58,422 bases of DNA, taken from Sphingobium bisphenolivorans (GTDB lineage Bacteria; Pseudomonadota; Alphaproteobacteria; Sphingomonadales; Sphingomonadaceae). The stretch's first letter is position 1. Each line of letters begins with the position of its first letter. Under the pieces are notes generated by a model. It saw only the letters and a list, made by a program, of their open reading frames with translations, searched no databases and was not told where the DNA came from. Location of the stretch: contig NZ_ASTG01000008.1 of NCBI RefSeq assembly GCF_000412635.1, positions 1-58,422 of the forward strand. Direction: 5' to 3'. Position numbers and translations under genes: made by a program. Positions 10,007-16,908 of this stretch are shown piece by piece.

Positions 10007-11491
10007 TTACCGAGATAAGAGTTGGTCGGCCATATCGCCAATTCGCTCATAACCGACGATCCGCTCCCGCCATGCTTGTGGGATGCCGGCTTCACCATAG
10101 AGGGCGCCGGCGAGCTGGCCGGTGATTGCAGCGGTCGTGTCGGCATCCTCTCCGAGATTGGCGGCAGTCAGGACGGCTTCTGCGAAACTGCCGGTTCGAC
10201 CGATGCACCAGAGTGCGGCGTCCAGCGAATGCGCGACATAGCCCGATGCGCGAATATCTTGCCTTGGCTTACCTCGCCAGGAGCCACCAACGATGTCGGT
10301 GATATTCGCGGTCAGGCCCTCGACGCTGATGTTGAGAACCTCGTCCAGGGTGCTACCGGAAATCGCGCTCGCGATCATTCGCGCATAGATGACGCAAGCC
10401 TCCACTGCCTCAGGCGCCGCGTGCGTGGTCCGGCTCTGACGTGCTGCCGCGTCATCGAGCGCTGGGATGGCGTCATGATATCGTAGAGCTACTGGCGCGA
10501 GGCGCATCAAGCTGCCGTTCCCTGCGGTGGCGGGATCAGTCGATCCGGCGATGGGATCTCCCGATTGCTCCCAGCGAGCCAATGCTGCGCTGACGGTCAT
10601 GCCTATGTCGAAGCAATGTCCGTTTGACGAATAAGATCCCTTATCCCGCCAAGCGACGAAACGCTTCATGAGGTCAGCTTCATCGATACCATTGCAGGAT
10701 AGAAGGCTTTCCGCCAAGGCGAGGGCCATTGACGTGTCGTCCGTCCATTCGCCAGGTCTCAAGCCGAACGGGCCGCCACCGATCATGTCGGTTAGAAGGG
10801 GATAGCTGTCCCTGCGCGCAAACTCCAATGTCGTTCCGAGGGCGTCGCCTACAGCCAAACCGATCAAAGCGCCTCGGCCGCGAGAACGGACCGCTGCGGA
10901 GGTCTTGGCGGGACGAGCCTCTTCGACTGTGGCCCTTCGCTGAACATAGGTGAGTTGGTCGTGAGTCTCGATCGCTCCGGGGCGAGCCGCCCGCACCTGC
11001 TTTATGGCAGCCTTCGGCTCGGTCCCCAGTTCGGCCAGTAGGCGCGCGGTTATCATTCCAGCGCGCCCCAAGCCGCCCTTGCAATGGAGCACGATATCGA
11101 AGCCCTGGCGTAGACGGGAGCGCAGATTGGTTCCAATGGCGGCCCATGCCTGCTCGAATGCCGGGGAGGGAATGCTTACGTCAGCGATGGGCAGATGAAA
11201 CCAGTCCATGTGACGCGTGCGTACTTCCTCGCCGAGCCGTTCCACGCCAAGGCTAAGGAATTCTTCGGCTTCGATCAGAGAGACTACCGCGGCAGCGCCA
11301 CTGGCTTGAATGGCGTCCAGGTCTGCGCAGAGGTCGCGGTTCCATGCGCCCGTCAGCGCATCTTGCTGCTTTTTGCCCGGGCAGAATGTGATCCCTATTC
11401 TGCCGCCGCGAGTGCCGGTTGGGACGAACGCGATCTTCAACGGATGGCTCGCACTGGTGCGAGGCAGATTAGCAGCGTCTCTTTGGTCCAT
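10007..11491 (-). CDS. Phosphatase / ADP-ribosylglycohydrolase fusion protein
   Basis: A 494-aa two-domain protein. Residues ~20-200 resemble the CDKN3-like dual-specificity phosphatases with the P-loop HCKGGLGRAG (CX5R). Residues ~205-490 form an ADP-ribosylglycohydrolase. These include GALIGLAVGDALGTTLEF, the metal motif GEWTDDTSMAL, GNGSLMRLAPVAL, and the second metal site GEDADTTAAITGQLAGALYG. The fusion suggests one enzyme removing phosphate and ADP-ribose from the same substrate or pathway, for example ADP-ribosylated proteins, nucleic acids or tRNA phosphate ends; which one cannot be read here. AAAGGA lies about 5 bases before the ATG. No ADP-ribosyltransferase partner is adjacent; the RES-family enzyme at 33.3 kb is the nearest NAD-linked protein. 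Confidence 0.82.
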   Translation of the reverse strand: MDQRDAANLPRTSASHPLKIAFVPTGTRGGRIGITFCPGKKQQDALTGAWNRDLCADLDAIQASGAAAVVSLIEAEEFLSLGVERLGEEVRTRHMDWFHLPIADVSIPSPAFEQAWAAIGTNLRSRLRQGFDIVLHCKGGLGRAGMITARLLAELGTEPKAAIKQVRAARPGAIETHDQLTYVQRRATVEEARPAKTSAAVRSRGRGALIGLAVGDALGTTLEFARRDSYPLLTDMIGGGPFGLRPGEWTDDTSMALALAESLLSCNGIDEADLMKRFVAWRDKGSYSSNGHCFDIGMTVSAALARWEQSGDPIAGSTDPATAGNGSLMRLAPVALRYHDAIPALDDAAARQSRTTHAAPEAVEACVIYARMIASAISGSTLDEVLNISVEGLTANITDIVGGSWRGKPRQDIRASGYVAHSLDAALWCIGRTGSFAEAVLTAANLGEDADTTAAITGQLAGALYGEAGIPQAWRERIVGYERIGDMADQLLSR

Positions 11492-11660
11492 TCTTATCCT
11501 TTCGGTCCATCTTCATGGCGCCAGCTTGAAGTTGGCGAGAGCTATTGCGACCGAATCTGACAGATGTGGTCGTACTTACCTCCTCGAGGTCTTCGCGAGG
11601 CCGAACTATCTTGACCCAGCGGCTACGATCGGGTGGTGAAAGCACCAAAGGGGAAATATC

Positions 11661-11909
11661 ATGAAGATTGATCGAGATACGCTGAAAGAGGCGGGAACCA
11701 GCGCCGCGAAGGTCGGCCAGAAAATCGGCGAGAAGACTGTCGATGGGGTGAAGAAGGCTTGGGACACCGAGATGGGACGAACCGCCATCACCGGCGCTGC
11801 GGCTGGTGCCGCTATCGCTGCGGTCGTGCCCTTCGTCACAGTTGGAGCAGGCCTGCTGATCGGCGGCGCGATTTCCGTGTTGGCGAAGAACATCAAGTCA
11901 AGCCAGTAA
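11661..11909 (+). CDS. Small Gly/Ala-rich membrane protein
   Basis: An 82-aa protein with a charged N-terminal half (KVGQKIGEKTVDGVKKAW) and an Ala/Gly-rich hydrophobic hairpin (residues ~38-72, containing AAAGAAIAAVVPFVTVGAGLL). It looks like a small glycine-zipper-type membrane protein. AAGGGGAAA precedes the ATG at good spacing. I do not recognise the family and give no function. It lies divergent from the phosphatase/ADP-ribosylglycohydrolase and 120 bases before the nuclease gene. Confidence 0.6.
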   Translation: MKIDRDTLKEAGTSAAKVGQKIGEKTVDGVKKAWDTEMGRTAITGAAAGAAIAAVVPFVTVGAGLLIGGAISVLAKNIKSSQ

Positions 11910-12032
11910 GCATCAACCGCTAGGAGGGTGCGACCACTAGCAAAGGTCCCCAAAGGCTTTGTCCTCCATTTGGTGGTCCGGTAAGTTCGCTACTGCCGGG
12001 CCGTCGATGAAAATCGCTGAACGGAATCCAGG

Positions 12033-12383
12033 ATGATCGGAATTTTCTTGCTGGCGGCTGCTGTAACCGTCGTCGATGGCGATACCATCCGTTTGGATGG
12101 AGAACGCGTGCGTCTAGTCGGTATCGACGCGCCTGAAATCCATGGATGCCCGGAGGGGCGCGCATGTGCTCCGGGAGACGGGCAGGCGAGTAAGCGGAGC
12201 CTGCAGAATCTTATGAACGGTCCCATCAGCATCCGCCGCGTGGGATACGACCGTTATGGTCGTACCCTCGCCCACATCTATGTGAACGGGGTCAATGTTG
12301 CCTGTGAGCAGATTGGCCGAGGGCAAGCGGTCTACATGAGAAAGTGGGACAATGGGCTTGAACTGGCGCGGGAGTGCAGGTGA
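12033..12383 (+). CDS. Staphylococcal-nuclease-fold (SNase-like) nuclease
   Basis: A 116-aa protein with the SNc domain signature. VDGDTIRLDGERVRLVGIDAPE holds the metal-binding Asp, a catalytic Arg and Glu, and DRYGRTLAHIYVNG holds the second Arg. A short hydrophobic leader (IGIFLLAAA) suggests export or membrane association, but no clear cleavage site is seen. Family members cut DNA or RNA with calcium. Its TGA stop overlaps the ATG of the following 52-aa gene (TGATG), which points to a co-translated group. Confidence 0.8.
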   Translation: MIGIFLLAAAVTVVDGDTIRLDGERVRLVGIDAPEIHGCPEGRACAPGDGQASKRSLQNLMNGPISIRRVGYDRYGRTLAHIYVNGVNVACEQIGRGQAVYMRKWDNGLELARECR

Positions 12384-12541
12384 TGTCGCGTCGCTGGGAT
12401 GAGCGGGATAGTGAGGCCGATGGTTCGCCCTTCCCCTATCTGGTGGCTCTAGAAGCGATTGTCATCGGAGGTCTTGTCCTGCTCGGCACGGGTATGATGC
12501 TCGCATCAGGCGTGAGACGGCTCATTGGCCTGTTCGGCTGA
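12383..12541 (+). CDS. 52-aa single-span membrane peptide
   Basis: A short open frame encodes MSRRWDERDSEADG, then one hydrophobic helix (about residues 19-42, LVALEAIVIGGLVLLGTGMML), then a basic tail. It starts on the stop of the SNase-like gene (TGATG) and ends one base before the next ATG. That packing supports real translation. No homologue is recognised. It may anchor or export its overlapping nuclease partner; this is inference from the overlap. Confidence 0.55.
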   Translation: MSRRWDERDSEADGSPFPYLVALEAIVIGGLVLLGTGMMLASGVRRLIGLFG

Positions 12542-12542
12542 T

Positions 12543-12770
12543 ATGAAAGGCGACGGTGCGGAGATGCATGCTAATCGCATTGAAATGGCGCGTGATCTAA
12601 TCAGAAATTCACGTTCTGGTTCAACAAGCCGATTAGCCAGGGAATTGGGAATTCAATATGCATATGCGCGCCGAATTATGGACGATTTAGAAGTGTCCGG
12701 TTTGGTGAGTGCGCCAGACGAAAACGGAGCGCGCATGGTTGCATCAGACGATTTATTTGGGATTTTGTAA
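12543..12770 (+). CDS. Free-standing FtsK-gamma-like winged-helix protein
   Basis: A 75-aa protein. Its core (STSRLARELGIQYAYARRI, then MDDLEVSGLVSAPDENGARMV) closely follows the FtsK gamma domain, the winged helix that reads KOPS sites in chromosome translocases. Here there is no motor domain; the gene is only the DNA-binding module. It begins one base after the preceding small gene's stop and is followed directly by a membrane-protein gene. A DNA-binding or regulatory role is likely, but a link to chromosome segregation is not implied by the sequence alone. Confidence 0.65.
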   Translation: MKGDGAEMHANRIEMARDLIRNSRSGSTSRLARELGIQYAYARRIMDDLEVSGLVSAPDENGARMVASDDLFGIL

Positions 12771-12771
12771 G

Positions 12772-13509
12772 TTGGTCCGGCTGATTTTTATCGCGCTTGC
12801 TTTGCTCATGGCTTTCTTTCTGATATGTTTTATTGGGAAGGTGCTGCGGAGGGCACTGCAAGGCATCGTCAATGCCGCTTTTATCCTCGCAAAAGTTGCG
12901 GGCGCCGCATTGGCGGCGGCATTGGCTGGCCTTGTTGCCTTCGTTGTGCTGCCCATTGCTCTCGTGGGTGATTGGTTCGGAATTGTCGTATCTGGCGTTG
13001 CGATCATGGTTTTAGTCCTGTGCCTGAGAAAATTCGGACGCCGTGAGGGACTTGCTGATCGGCAGCTGCTGGCGATCGAAGAGGAGTCGACGATGGCTCC
13101 TGCGGTCGTCGAGGAAGCTTTCGAGCCCGAGGCGGATCCACGTATCGCTGAAGCCTGGAAAATCGCTGGAGAACTTGCGCCAGAATACGCGCAGCGTCTT
13201 TCTTTAGCTCGGCGTAGCTGTGCTCGGGTGCTGGAGTTGGCAACCGAGGAATCAGTCGAATGGAGCGTCGTTGACTGTTCTACATTCATCTCCCGCACGG
13301 TTCCGGAAGCTGTGTCAACCGCAGCGGCACTGATGAAGGACGCCGCCCCCTCAGAGCGACGCTGCCTTGCTGATGAGCTGGTGGTTGACCTTGAACGGAT
13401 CGCGCAGCGCGCGCGGGAGGAAATCGACAGCCGCCGCCTGCAGCTGCGTAACAGTTGGAATATTGTCCGCACCCATATTGCAAGCAGAACGTCCCGCGAC
13501 GCATTGTAG
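12772..13509 (+). CDS. Membrane protein with cytoplasmic helical domain
   Basis: About 245 residues. The first ~100 contain several hydrophobic helices (LIFIALALLMAFFLICFIG, an Ala-rich pair around 45-75, and SGVAIMVLVLCL). A charged helical domain of ~140 residues follows. The TTG at 12772, just after the preceding stop, is my choice; an ATG at 12808 is the alternative, and a GTG at 12709 would lie wholly inside the upstream gene. I do not recognise the family. Close packing with the nuclease, membrane peptide and FtsK-gamma-like gene suggests one transcript. Confidence 0.6.
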   Translation: MVRLIFIALALLMAFFLICFIGKVLRRALQGIVNAAFILAKVAGAALAAALAGLVAFVVLPIALVGDWFGIVVSGVAIMVLVLCLRKFGRREGLADRQLLAIEEESTMAPAVVEEAFEPEADPRIAEAWKIAGELAPEYAQRLSLARRSCARVLELATEESVEWSVVDCSTFISRTVPEAVSTAAALMKDAAPSERRCLADELVVDLERIAQRAREEIDSRRLQLRNSWNIVRTHIASRTSRDAL

Positions 13510-13570
13510 CGACGGTGCAGCCGCACCAATAATATGGCGATCACGGCTCAGATGATCAGGACACTGCTGC

Positions 13571-14260
13571 CTAATCGACCACCGGATAGTGCGGCATCGG
13601 CCATTCATGATCTGCATTGTCCATCATCAAGTCGATAAACAGCGGCAGCAGGCACCCCAGCAGAGCTGAGCCATCTCGAACTTGCGTCCGATTCACATCG
13701 CTGTTCCAGGTCGCGCCGCCATGGACCAGCTGATTTCGCAGGACGTACAGGCGTCCAAAGAGGATCGACAGGAGGGTCGCCGTGTCATGGCGACGAAGCG
13801 CGTTAGCCGTTGCGTCACGCTCACGTTCCAACATTCCGCGCCAGTCCTCAAAACCAGCAATATGATTATGATGATGCCAAAAAGGCGCGAATACGTAGCG
13901 GTTGTCCAGCAGCAGCCTTATTTCCTGGCTGAAGCGCTGCCAGACCATGTCATAAATCCGATGCTTGCCATCGAAACTGACTAGAGTGGAGAAAAAGCGC
14001 GCGAAGGCGTCGCGCTCGCGCTGACTCTCGCCACCCAGCGCTAAACCAACGTCACCGGCATACGCCGCGTTGAAACCGATCCACAGCAGGATGAAGCGTA
14101 CGTCCTCGTCACCCTCGTCGGCTTCTGCCCTGCGGAGCCAAGAAAGTGCTCGGTGAACTCGAAGGGTGAGAGGCATAGCGAAGCCCTCGCGAAGGCTTCG
14201 CTGCTTCTGCTTGAGCGCTTCAGGATGCAGCGGACTAGAGGTTGGGTAACGAAAAGACAT
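13571..14260 (-). CDS. HEPN-domain protein
   Basis: A 229-aa helical protein that opens with RALSWLRRAEADEGDEDVRFILLWIGFNAAYA, then near residue 185 has the HEPN active-site motif RNQLVHGG (Rx4H with a preceding long helix, VLRNQLVH). HEPN proteins are commonly metal-independent RNases in toxin and defence systems; others are inert partners. No nucleotidyltransferase (MNT) gene lies beside it, so it is not an ordinary HEPN/MNT pair. Its downstream end faces the preceding membrane-protein gene. The start could also be at M29 (MPLTLRVHRA), which aligns better with the conserved region. Confidence 0.6.
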   Translation of the reverse strand: MSFRYPTSSPLHPEALKQKQRSLREGFAMPLTLRVHRALSWLRRAEADEGDEDVRFILLWIGFNAAYAGDVGLALGGESQRERDAFARFFSTLVSFDGKHRIYDMVWQRFSQEIRLLLDNRYVFAPFWHHHNHIAGFEDWRGMLERERDATANALRRHDTATLLSILFGRLYVLRNQLVHGGATWNSDVNRTQVRDGSALLGCLLPLFIDLMMDNADHEWPMPHYPVVD

Positions 14261-14315
14261 ATAGTCGAGCCTCGCTATCTCGAATGCCTAAATCACAATT
14301 CGAGCCGCACCATTT

Positions 14316-14885
14316 TCATGAATGCGACCCATCTTGTTTAGGAATTAGGAGAGGCGCGGGAGGTGGCTCCTCACCATCGGCGATATACCCATGAATGATA
14401 TCGCCGGCCTTGAAGGTTGCATTACCGCCCTTGTTCAGCAGGCCGATAATGCCAAAGCCCAACACGCCCAAAATGACCCCGCCGGTGTTTGAGGCGCCTT
14501 CGGTACCTTTCGTGCCGGTCAACGCGACCGGCCCCCACTGGGTGTCGAGATGAAGCAAGCGGAGGCTTAGCTGTCCTTTGCCTCCTGCCGCGCTCGTACC
14601 TGAGACGGAAACAATCTCTCCCCAGGCGAAAGCCCCGATCGGGATGGCGATTGCTCCGTTCACGGTGACGGGTGAATTAACGCGCAGCCTGAAACGCTCG
14701 CCGGCCTTGGCAGACCGGCTGTTCACTTCGCGAACCACCATCAGTTCAACATCTGTACCCTTCACCCAGCGAGGAGTGGATGAAGGGGCAGGGGCGATGG
14801 TGTTTTCCGAAGCGGCAGCGTCCTGAGCAGCCATTACCTGACTGCTGGTCAGAAGAGCGCCTGCGATAAAGGCTGCGCGTAACAT
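14316..14885 (-). CDS. Exported protein, paralogue of the 15.3-15.9 kb gene
   Basis: A 189-aa protein with a signal peptide (MLRAAFIAGALLTSSQVMAAQ). The mature part contains GTDVELMVVREVNSRSAKAG, RFRLRVNSPVTVNGAIAIPIG and a Gly-rich hydrophobic stretch near residue 140 (GGVILGVLGFGIIGLL). The same plan appears in the gene at 15311-15940 (GTEIQLKMEEPLTTEG, RLSVIEPVSVGGQIVIPVG), so the two are paralogues. The ATG at 14885 is four bases from the preceding gene's stop. An upstream in-frame start would erase the signal peptide. The function is unknown; it resembles periplasmic or outer-membrane-associated beta proteins. Confidence 0.65.
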   Translation of the reverse strand: MLRAAFIAGALLTSSQVMAAQDAAASENTIAPAPSSTPRWVKGTDVELMVVREVNSRSAKAGERFRLRVNSPVTVNGAIAIPIGAFAWGEIVSVSGTSAAGGKGQLSLRLLHLDTQWGPVALTGTKGTEGASNTGGVILGVLGFGIIGLLNKGGNATFKAGDIIHGYIADGEEPPPAPLLIPKQDGSHS

Positions 14886-14889
14886 CAAG

Positions 14890-15282
14890 TTAGTGGGAGC
14901 CAGCAGGTGCTGCTGCCGCACTGGTGCTGCCAGCTGGCAAGAAGCGGACCGCCGTGCCAGTCGCGTTCGCTTTGCCCCAGCTGAATGCCGACACATGAGC
15001 ATCACCATATTGCGCTTTGATCACGGCATCAGCACCCAGCTTTTGTGCACGTTCCCACAGCTCTTTGTAGATTTTGTCCTGCGAAGGCGATTTGCTGAAG
15101 ACGGTTGCCTTGCGGACCCCAGCCTTGACCTCACCCAGCACCTCATAGGGGCGATCGGTGATATCGTAGGGGAAAACGGGGACGCCGACTTCCTCATTCA
15201 CGAGCGGCTGAGCCTGGGTTGGTTGGGCAAGGGCAGGCGATGCAATAGCCACCGAAAGGGCAGCAATCAGAACGAAACGCAT
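14890..15282 (-). CDS. Exported YbjQ-like protein
   Basis: A 130-aa protein with a signal peptide (MRFVLIAALSVAIASPALAQ). The mature part (RPYEVLGEVKAG, then KIYKELWERAQKLGADAVIKAQYG) resembles the YbjQ/DUF74-like fold, in which a helix rich in Ala-Gly-Ala-Asp packs on a sheet. It sits between two paralogous exported proteins on the same strand, 28 bases after the first, and all three are probably one transcript. The start at 15282 is chosen for its signal peptide. The molecular role is unknown. Confidence 0.62.
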   Translation of the reverse strand: MRFVLIAALSVAIASPALAQPTQAQPLVNEEVGVPVFPYDITDRPYEVLGEVKAGVRKATVFSKSPSQDKIYKELWERAQKLGADAVIKAQYGDAHVSAFSWGKANATGTAVRFLPAGSTSAAAAPAGSH

Positions 15283-15310
15283 AGAATTTAAGCTCCGTGC
15301 TAAAGTCGGA

Positions 15311-15940
15311 TCATTTCGTGGAAGGGGCAGCCGCCGGAGCCGTCTCAACAGCGGCAGCAATAGAAGTGCCTGCTGCGACAGGAACGATCACAGGTTCAGC
15401 CGGCTTGGCTTCGGCGAAAACCAAAGGCACATCTTCGCCGATAAAACCCTTCACCTGCGATCCAGCAGCGATTTTGGCGCTAGTTCCCGTGGTGAAGAAG
15501 CCCACCACCGGAACAAAGGCAACGGCGGCGACGACCCCTGCCGTGCCGGTAACGCCCTTGTCGTCAAAGGTACCGGTAAGCCGGATTTGGCGGCCGTTTA
15601 CGCTCACATTGAGGAGAGAGGCGGTCAGATGGCCGGATTTACCCCACATCCCTTTGTTACGGACTTCGGTTATCTCCCCGACAGCAGGCGAACCGACCGG
15701 AATGACGATCTGACCACCTACAGATACGGGCTCAATCACCGAGAGCCTGAAATGCTGACCCACACGCAATTTCTTGCCTTCAGTCGTCAGCGGCTCTTCC
15801 ATCTTGAGTTGGATCTCCGTGCCCGTGCGAAGAATATTGTTGGCTGCGGGGCCAACAGCCAGCGCAGGCGACTGGACCTGAGCATGAGCAAGCGTCGACG
15901 AGGCGATGGCGCAGGCGAGCGCCGCAGACATGAATCTCAT
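15311..15940 (-). CDS. Exported protein, first of the three-gene set
   Basis: A 209-aa protein with a signal peptide (MRFMSAALACAIASSTLAHAQ) and the same repeat-like core as the gene at 14316-14885: GTEIQLKMEEPLTTEGKKL, GQHFRLSVIEPVSVGGQIV, and a hydrophobic Gly/Val segment near 140-160. The C-terminal ~40 residues are Ala/Pro/Val-rich (EPVIVPVAAGTSIAAAVE), like a linker. An in-frame start 10 codons upstream (15970) would hide the signal peptide. I do not assign a function. Confidence 0.65.
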   Translation of the reverse strand: MRFMSAALACAIASSTLAHAQVQSPALAVGPAANNILRTGTEIQLKMEEPLTTEGKKLRVGQHFRLSVIEPVSVGGQIVIPVGSPAVGEITEVRNKGMWGKSGHLTASLLNVSVNGRQIRLTGTFDDKGVTGTAGVVAAVAFVPVVGFFTTGTSAKIAAGSQVKGFIGEDVPLVFAEAKPAEPVIVPVAAGTSIAAAVETAPAAAPSTK

Positions 15941-16058
15941 TGAAATACCCCCATATTTGACCTTCCCCAAGGCCAGTGAATCTGTTGTATGGCGCCGACC
16001 GAGATGTCAAGCGGTCGGCGCTGTGGTTGAAGTTCGTTATCTCAAAGGCGCGCGGCCA

Positions 16059-16247
16059 TTATTGAACCGACCCCGCACGCAATATCTGATCCATTTTGGA
16101 TGCGACTGTCTTCCAGAAGGTTAGTCCCTCCCAGTCTCCTTCGACGGCAAGTTCGCCAATCCGCGCTGCTACCTTGGTGGGTGCTTGGTCTCCATGTCGT
16201 CTCAGCAACATCATGGCCGCGCCCAGCGCGATTTGATCGTTGGTCAT
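16059..16247 (-). CDS. Small DUF6961-like protein
   Basis: A 62-aa protein (begins MTNDQIALGAAMMLLRRHGD) with the pattern HGDQAPTKVAARIGELAVEGD then W and a C-terminal helix. It looks like a small protein family common in sphingomonads whose members are called DUF6961. Function unknown. The assignment is from memory of the sequence pattern. Confidence 0.5.
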   Translation of the reverse strand: MTNDQIALGAAMMLLRRHGDQAPTKVAARIGELAVEGDWEGLTFWKTVASKMDQILRAGSVQ

Positions 16248-16296
16248 CAGCTCGCTTCCATGGTTGCTGCGAAGATGGCCATGCTGCGAATCAGCC

Positions 16297-16809
16297 TCAC
16301 GGATCCAGCTTCCAGTCGTTATCGGCGATGATGCTCCGAATGTTCCAAACTACCCGCGGATTGGGGCCTCCTGCGCCGCTGAATTGTGGGTAAGCCGTGA
16401 AGTGCGTACGGAAACCCGGCTTCAGATCAAGCGTCAGATTGTCATGACTTTCGCTGACGGGGGTGCATCGATCAATCGGTTCTTCGGGCAAATCACATTC
16501 GTAAAGGCGACCGACCAGCAGCGCGCTTTCGAGCGCCTCGTTTCCGCGATTTTGAAACCATCCCTGCACGGAGTAGCGAAGTTGCTGGTCGCTGGCATTC
16601 GATTGGAGATCCTGTGCCTCGATCTGCCATTCTGCATCAGGAGAGCCTGCCGGCAACTCATGTTCGCTCCACCAATCTTGTACGAACAGGAAGCCGAGCC
16701 AGGCAGTAAGCGCGTAAACGGCCCAGCGGAATGGGGCCACTTGCATCATTAATGCGAAGACGATGCCCGTTCCCACCCAGGCTAAAAGGCTATTCTCACG
16801 CTCCGGCAC
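16297..16809 (-). CDS. Membrane-anchored protein of unknown function
   Basis: A 170-aa protein starting at GTG with AGGGAG seven bases upstream. Two hydrophobic helices lie near the N-terminus (LLAWVGTGIVFALMM and WAVYALTAWLGFLFV). A soluble ~115-residue domain follows, with a beta-sandwich-like pattern (WQIEAQDLQSN, LRYSVQGWFQNRGNEALESA, LDLKPGFRTHFTAYPQF). It may be an envelope protein. No family is recognised. It lies 100 bases downstream of the dGTPase on the same strand, so the two could share a transcript. Confidence 0.55.
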   Translation of the reverse strand: MPERENSLLAWVGTGIVFALMMQVAPFRWAVYALTAWLGFLFVQDWWSEHELPAGSPDAEWQIEAQDLQSNASDQQLRYSVQGWFQNRGNEALESALLVGRLYECDLPEEPIDRCTPVSESHDNLTLDLKPGFRTHFTAYPQFSGAGGPNPRVVWNIRSIIADNDWKLDP

Positions 16810-16908
16810 ACTTGCTCCCTGCTGTTGATGGGAGCCTGCTAAATTTCTTATGCGTCAAAAGCGGTCGTAAATATCGAGGCGCGTCATTCATTCCTCCGTT
16901 ATCGAGTC

